Shown: in pieces, positions 6,188-9,233 of the stretch
Layout: every line of letters starts with the position of its first letter
Numbering within the stretch: position 1 is the stretch's first letter
Assembly (NCBI GenBank): GCA_030826005.1
Contig: JAPJOW010000178.1
Coordinates: 1-9,233 of the forward strand
Reading direction: 5' to 3'
Length of the DNA stretch: 9,233 nucleotides
Origin: Aliterella sp. RAGGC_92
Lineage (GTDB): Bacteria > Cyanobacteriota > Cyanobacteriia > Cyanobacteriales > Chroococcidiopsidaceae
Made by a program: the position numbers and the translations under genes
Notes under the pieces: model-generated
Database searches by the model: none
What the model was told of the DNA's origin: nothing
Seen by the model: the letters and a program-made list of their open reading frames with translations, nothing else

Positions 6188-7021
6188 TTATGGCAACCAG
6201 GGAAAAGAGCGAAAGTTGGGGGGACGTTTTTCTAAAAATGCTTGTTTGCCTTCAGCCCCTTCTTGAGTCATGTAATAAAGCATGGTGGCGTTGCCAGCTA
6301 ATTCTTGTAACCCTGCTTGTCCATCGCAATCAGCATTAAAAGCCGACTTTAAACAACGAATTGCGATCGGGCTTTTTTCTAATATTTCTGTTGCCCATTG
6401 GATGCCTTCTAGTTCTAGTTGTTCTACAGGTACGATGGTATTAACTAAACCCATTTCTAGGGCTTGAGTAGCGTTATATTGGCGGCATAAATACCAAATT
6501 TCTCGCGCCTTTTTTTGTCCGACAATCCGCGCTAAGTAACTAGCGCCAAATCCACCATCAAAACTGCCAACTTTAGGGCCTGTTTGCCCAAATATCGCGT
6601 TATCCGCCGCAATAGTAAGATCGCATATTAAATGTAAAACATGACCACCACCGATCGCATAGCCAGCAACTAAAGCAATAATAACCTTGGGCATCGAACG
6701 AATTAGCCGTTGCAAATCTAAAACATTGAGGCGAGGGACACCATCATCATCTATATATCCCGCATCACCACGCACGCTTTGGTCGCCGCCAGAACAAAAA
6801 GCGTATTTACCATCGGTATGCGGGCCATTTCCCGTAAATAGAACTACACCAATACTTGTATCTTCTCTAGCATCAACAAACGCATCGTAGAGTTCAAACA
6901 CTGTTTTTGGACGGAAGGCGTTGCGCTTGTGGGGACGATTGATAGTAATTTTGGCAATGCCATCAGCTTTGTGATACAGGATGTCTTCGTAGGTTTTGGC
7001 GGTTTCCCAAGTAATTGTCAT
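6188..7021 (-). CDS. menB: 1,4-dihydroxy-2-naphthoyl-CoA synthase MenB
   Basis: This 277-residue crotonase-fold enzyme cyclises o-succinylbenzoyl-CoA to 1,4-dihydroxy-2-naphthoyl-CoA. In cyanobacteria the product feeds phylloquinone, the quinone of photosystem I. The diagnostic CSGGDQSVRG (76-85), the oxyanion-hole glycines GYAIGGGHVLHLICDLTIA (120-138), and QTGPKVGSFDGGFGASYLAR (146-165) are all present. So is the C-terminal FRSFPWLP typical of MenB. QTG at 146-148, rather than a version with Asp at that site, marks the type I enzymes that use bound bicarbonate as catalytic base. Length and motifs indicate an intact, active enzyme. It starts at ATG 7021 and diverges from the tRNA-like RNA array, leaving 176 bp between them for two promoters. 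Confidence 0.97.
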   Translation of the reverse strand: MTITWETAKTYEDILYHKADGIAKITINRPHKRNAFRPKTVFELYDAFVDAREDTSIGVVLFTGNGPHTDGKYAFCSGGDQSVRGDAGYIDDDGVPRLNVLDLQRLIRSMPKVIIALVAGYAIGGGHVLHLICDLTIAADNAIFGQTGPKVGSFDGGFGASYLARIVGQKKAREIWYLCRQYNATQALEMGLVNTIVPVEQLELEGIQWATEILEKSPIAIRCLKSAFNADCDGQAGLQELAGNATMLYYMTQEGAEGKQAFLEKRPPNFRSFPWLP

Positions 7022-7104
7022 AGTAGCGGCTTGTTGTTTTAGCCCCAGAATTTTAACGCGGGTAGGGACTTCAAGCTAAAACTCTAAAATTATTGCTCCA
7101 ATTG

Positions 7105-7133
7105 TTGACAACTGAAAATACATATACTACATT
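7105..7133 (+). promoter_or_regulatory. Predicted promoter of the tRNA-like RNA array and rsr
   Basis: A perfect -35 TTGACA (7105-7110) is followed by a 17-nt spacer and TACATT (7128-7133, four of six matches to TATAAT). Initiation near 7140 gives a leader of about 58 nt before the first tRNA-like unit. The -35 lies in a near-palindrome (TTGTTGACAA). No later sequence up to the rsr start resembles a promoter as well, so this one may serve the whole locus. Confidence 0.5.
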
Positions 7134-7197
7134 TGTAATACAAAGCGCTTCACCGAGAAATTGGCGATCGCTATTAAAAATGAGGATTAAATTACTT

Positions 7198-7328
7198 GTG
7201 GCGGGTAGCTCAACTGGTAGAGCGCCAACTTTTGCCTGAAAAGGACGCAGAATCGAGGGTTATCGCTATTAACGAAAAAAACCTTAATTCGCCGGGGATG
7301 CGGGTTCAAATCCCGCTCTGCTACACCA
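7198..7328 (+). ncRNA. tRNA-like Y RNA (YrlA-like), copy 1
   Basis: The RNA has a tRNA outer frame. The 8-bp acceptor stem pairs GTGGCGGG (7198-7205) with TCTGCTAC (7317-7324) and is followed by encoded ACCA. The D arm is GCTC/GAGC with loop AACTGGTA. The T arm is GCGGG/CCCGC with loop TTCAAAT (7300-7316). The anticodon arm is replaced by a 76-nt insert with a CCT-GAAA-AGG hairpin (7235-7244), then CGCAG, and the block GGGTTATCG (7257-7265). This copy deviates most in the Ro-site core (CGCAG instead of CGAAG) and has no stable anticodon-type stem. The strand CCTTAATTCGC, which in the other copies precedes the hairpin, appears here after it (7282-7292). It cannot decode, as there is no anticodon loop. 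A role as a Ro60-bound RNA is inferred from the other copies and the neighbouring rsr. Confidence 0.75.
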
Positions 7329-7369
7329 AAAAATAAACATTCAAAACTATGTTAAATTAACAAAAACTT

Positions 7370-7500
7370 GTGGCGGGTAGCGCAGTTTGGTAGCGCGCGA
7401 GCATAAACCAGCCTTGTTCATCACTTGCTTGCAAAAGCCGAAGAATTGAGGATTATCGTAACCTTGAGGTCGCAGGTTCAAATCCTGCTCCGCTACACCA
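7370..7500 (+). ncRNA. tRNA-like Y RNA (YrlA-like), copy 2
   Basis: The acceptor stem has 8 bp (7370-7377 with 7489-7496) and then encoded ACCA (7497-7500). The D arm is GCGC/GCGC with loop AGTTTGGTA (7380-7396). A 4-bp anticodon-type stem, CGAG/CTTG (7398-7401 with 7463-7466), is followed by a normal 5-nt variable loop AGGTC and a T arm GCAGG/CCTGC with loop TTCAAAT. Between the anticodon-stem halves sits the insert: CCTT/GAGG (7412-7415 with 7448-7451), GTTC/GAAT (7416-7419 with 7443-7446) with a bulged T7447, then CTT opposite CGA. A terminal hairpin GCTT-GCAA-AAGC (7427-7438) closes it. The CTT...CGAAG pair matches the Ro60-binding internal loop of Y RNAs. The block GGATTATCG (7450-7458) follows. 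This is the cleanest copy. Confidence 0.85.
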
Positions 7501-7513
7501 AAAAATCACCTAT

Positions 7514-7642
7514 GGGGTGGGGACTCTAGATATTGTTGAATAGGCAATTTTTAGAGAAAATTCCTCGTTCGCAACTTGCTTGTAAAAGCCGAAGAACTGA
7601 GGATTATCGGTTTACAGGTTCGACTCCTAACCCGCCCCCCCA
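7514..7642 (+). ncRNA. Divergent tRNA-like Y RNA, copy 3
   Basis: The Ro-binding insert is nearly identical to copies 2 and 4: TCCTC/GAGGA, GTTC (7567-7570) with GAAC (7594-7597), CTT opposite CGA, hairpin GCTT-GTAA-AAGC (7578-7589) and GGATTATCG (7601-7609). The tRNA part has drifted. The acceptor can form GGGGTGGG (7514-7521) with CCCGCCCC (7631-7638), after which C-CCA is read by chance or design. The D arm is replaced by CTCTA/TAGAG (7524-7528 with 7552-7556) enclosing a second hairpin ATTG/CAAT. The T arm keeps loop TTCGACT but only the AGG/CCT part of its stem. No anticodon-type stem is left. It could be a decaying copy or one specialised for a different partner. Confidence 0.65.
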
Positions 7643-7658
7643 AATATACAACTTTCTT

Positions 7659-7786
7659 GTGATGGGTAGCTCAGTGGTAGAGCGCTAAACATCCTGATTC
7701 GCAACTTGCTTGTAAGAGCCGATGAACTAGGGTTATCGACTCATAATCGTAGTGGTCGCAGGTTCAAGTCCTGCCTCATCACACCA
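7659..7786 (+). ncRNA. tRNA-like Y RNA (YrlA-like), copy 4
   Basis: The acceptor stem pairs GTGATGGG (7659-7666) with CTCATCAC (7775-7782), then encoded ACCA. Compared with copies 1 and 2 both strands have changed together, so the 8-bp helix is supported by covariation. The D arm is GCTC/GAGC with loop AGTGGTA. A short CTA/TAG anticodon-type stem (7685-7687 with 7750-7752), a variable loop ending GGTC and a T arm GCAGG/CCTGC with loop TTCAAGT complete the frame. The insert has ATCCT/AGGGT (7691-7695 with 7729-7733), TTC/GAA, CTT opposite CGATG, hairpin GCTT-GTAA-GAGC (7708-7719) and GGGTTATCG (7730-7738). Confidence 0.85.
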
Positions 7787-7803
7787 AATAAATAAAACTA
7801 TAT

Positions 7804-7926
7804 CTGGCGGTTAGTTCAATTGGCAGAACACCCGGAAATCCTTGATTAATAACTTGTCTTTTAAGACCGAAAATTGAGGGTTATCGTTACCCGGAAGATC
7901 GCAGGTTCAAATCCTGTACCGCCAGT
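7804..7926 (+). ncRNA. tRNA-like Y RNA (YrlA-like), copy 5
   Basis: The acceptor stem CTGGCGGT (7804-7811) with ACCGCCAG (7918-7925) is a perfect 8-bp helix. The sequence after it is TTAAC, so CCA is not encoded and would have to be added enzymatically. The D arm is GTTC/GAAC with loop AATTGGCA. The anticodon-type stem CCGG/CCGG (7832-7835 with 7891-7894) is perfect, and the T arm keeps loop TTCAAAT with stem GCAGG/CCTGT. The insert has ATCCTT/GAGGGT (7838-7843 with 7876-7881), CTT opposite CGA, a hairpin GTCT-TTTA-AGAC (7856-7867) that covaries with GCTT/AAGC of the other copies, and GGGTTATCG (7878-7886). It ends 36 nt before the rsr start codon, inside what would be the rsr leader. Confidence 0.85.
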
Positions 7927-7962
7927 TAACTATATTTTGCCTGCAAAGGCTGAGGACACACG

Positions 7963-9233
7963 ATGAATTACAACTTTTTTACCAAGAAAAAGTCGGGAAC
8001 TCCCCAAAATCAACCTATTCCCGGACGGGAAGCAGAGATGATTAAAGGACGCTCTGGCGGCTATACTTTTGATGCTGGCATTTGGGCTATGCTGCGTCGC
8101 TGCTTGCTAATTGGGACGGCGAAAAGCACCTACTACGCTGGAAAGAAAGAATTAACCGATGATTTTGCAAATGTCTTGGTAAGTGCGATCGCATCTGACC
8201 CCGCTCGTGTAGCTAAAGAAATTGTCTATGCTAGTGATGGTCGCTCGATTAACAACAGCGCTCCAATTTTGGCTTTGGTATTGCTCTCAATGGGCGAAAG
8301 CAAGGAAGCAAAGCAAGCATTTCAAGAAATCTTTTCTACAGTTATCCGTACTGGTAGCCATTTCTACGAATGGTTGAGCTATACAAAGTCCATGCGTGGC
8401 TTTGGTAAAGTGGTGCGCGAATCGGGCAAAACTTGGCTATCGCGAGAAGATGTCAAAGGTTTGGCTTACCAACTGTTGAAGTATCAACAACGTCAAGGTT
8501 TTACTCACCGAGATGCTTTGCGCTTATTTCACGTCAAGCCACCTACCGAAGAACACCGCCAGTTGTTTGAATGGGTAGTTAAAGGATGGGAACAATTGCC
8601 TAAACAAATTCCTAACCCCGCTCTTGCTCAAATTTGGTGGTATGAATGGCTAAAACGTAACCCCGAACAAACACATCAAGCTATTGCTCAAGGACACCTA
8701 ACCCATGAAATGGCTGCACCTGTAGGCAAAATGGATAAAGCCGCATGGCAATTACTGTTTGAAGAAATGCCCATTGGTGCAATGTTGCGTAACTTAGGTT
8801 CGTTAACTCAATTAGATGTATTGCGAACCGATGGACGTGCTAACTTAAAGCGTCTAGAAGCAACGTTAAATAGTAAAGAGCGTTTGCGGAGTGGACGCAT
8901 TCACCCGATTGATGTTCTCAAAGCCCTAAAAACCTACAAGTCTGGAGGAAAACTCGGACGCAGCCAAAAAACTTGGCAACCCGTACCTCGGATTGTAGAC
9001 ATTTTAGAAAAGGCGTTAGAAATGTCTTTTGAGGTTGTAGAACCTACAGGTAAAGTGTTTATGCACGCTGTAGATGTCTCCGGTTCGATGTCTTACGGAG
9101 TAGTAGATTCTGTGGGTTTGAGTTGCTGCGAGATTGCGACAGCGATGGCTTTGGTGACAGCTAAAGCTGAGAAAAACTACGAAATTCGCGGTTTTGCTAC
9201 CGACTTTCGTTATTTGGGGATTACCGCCAAAGA
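7963..9233 (+). CDS. rsr: Ro60 orthologue Rsr (TROVE plus vWA), 3' end beyond window
   Basis: The frame is open from ATG 7963 to the last base (423 codons seen). A TGAGGA ribosome binding site (7951-7956) lies 6 nt before the start. Residues about 20-360 form the TROVE ring of HEAT-like repeats, which binds Y RNA on its outer surface and the 3' ends of misfolded RNAs in its channel. Stretches that align by eye with human Ro60 include STYYAGKKELT (near 57), RIHPIDVLKALKTYKSGG (from 312) and EPTGKVFMHAVDVSGSMS (360-377). The last contains the vWA metal-site motif DxSxS (D371, S373, S375), so the ion site is intact. Bacterial Rsr proteins work with exoribonucleases such as PNPase in RNA decay and rRNA maturation under stress, tethered by Y RNA. 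Position directly after five Y RNA-like units strongly supports one functional unit. The stop codon is not in the window. Confidence 0.95.
   Translation, partial: MNYNFFTKKKSGTPQNQPIPGREAEMIKGRSGGYTFDAGIWAMLRRCLLIGTAKSTYYAGKKELTDDFANVLVSAIASDPARVAKEIVYASDGRSINNSAPILALVLLSMGESKEAKQAFQEIFSTVIRTGSHFYEWLSYTKSMRGFGKVVRESGKTWLSREDVKGLAYQLLKYQQRQGFTHRDALRLFHVKPPTEEHRQLFEWVVKGWEQLPKQIPNPALAQIWWYEWLKRNPEQTHQAIAQGHLTHEMAAPVGKMDKAAWQLLFEEMPIGAMLRNLGSLTQLDVLRTDGRANLKRLEATLNSKERLRSGRIHPIDVLKALKTYKSGGKLGRSQKTWQPVPRIVDILEKALEMSFEVVEPTGKVFMHAVDVSGSMSYGVVDSVGLSCCEIATAMALVTAKAEKNYEIRGFATDFRYLGITAK

Noticed and set aside
7198..7926. Five ordinary tRNA genes, or tRNAs with group I introns
   Set aside because: No copy has a 7-nt anticodon loop closed by a 5-bp stem, the inserts are only about 60-75 nt, and they share a Ro-type motif rather than group I core elements. 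The acceptor has 8 bp.
7198..7926. CRISPR array
   Set aside because: The repeated units are over 120 nt with internal variation and tRNA-like ends. There are no uniform short repeats with unique spacers and no cas genes.

Overview
The window is chromosomal DNA of a cyanobacterium. The evidence is the octamer GCGATCGC (HIP1), seen at least 14 times in 9.2 kb, a Vipp1 protein with the C-terminal extension typical of oxygenic phototrophs, a bicarbonate-dependent (type I) MenB as used for phylloquinone synthesis, and several short proteins of cyanobacterial character. Base composition is AT-rich, especially between genes.

Positions 1-7021 look like ordinary core genome. A 59-aa ORF (134-313, +) faces a single-domain response regulator (331-768, -). 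After a roughly 400-bp gap there is a minus-strand block, read right to left: pspA (4546-3821), vipp1 (3633-2854), a thioredoxin (2723-2397) and a class I/II aminotransferase (2353-1166). A DUF721/DciA-like gene with a C-terminal zinc ribbon (4701-5252, +) diverges from pspA, and the two predicted promoters share the same TATA core. After a 475-bp AT-rich gap come a small four-cysteine protein (5728-6039, +), a bidirectional terminator, and menB (7021-6188, -).

The unusual part is 7100-9233. A promoter-like TTGACA-N17-TACATT precedes five tandem RNAs of about 120-130 nt (7198-7328, 7370-7500, 7514-7642, 7659-7786, 7804-7926). Four of them have a convincing tRNA frame: an 8-bp acceptor stem, a D arm with GG in the loop and a T arm with a TTCRANY loop. 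Three of those end in encoded CCA. The anticodon arm is replaced by an insert of about 60-75 nt. The middle copy has diverged. The insert holds a small hairpin, usually with a GNRA tetraloop and with compensatory changes between copies. This sits inside a CUU...CGAAG arrangement matching the Ro60-binding helix of Y RNAs, and is followed by a block GGRTTATCG present in all five. Thirty-six bases after the last copy begins the gene for the Ro60 orthologue Rsr (TROVE domain plus von Willebrand A domain), which runs off the window end.

The best reading is a Ro60 ribonucleoprotein locus: five tRNA-mimicking bacterial Y RNAs (YrlA-like) and their protein partner, apparently read from one promoter with no terminator between them. 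Compared with animal Y RNAs the Ro-binding helix is circularly permuted: the side that carries the RNA ends in animals is closed by a tetraloop, and the free ends lie at a tRNA-like acceptor. A tRNA-like module in bacterial Y RNAs is established. The number of copies, the open CCA-ended acceptor and the permutation deserve checking as possibly new.
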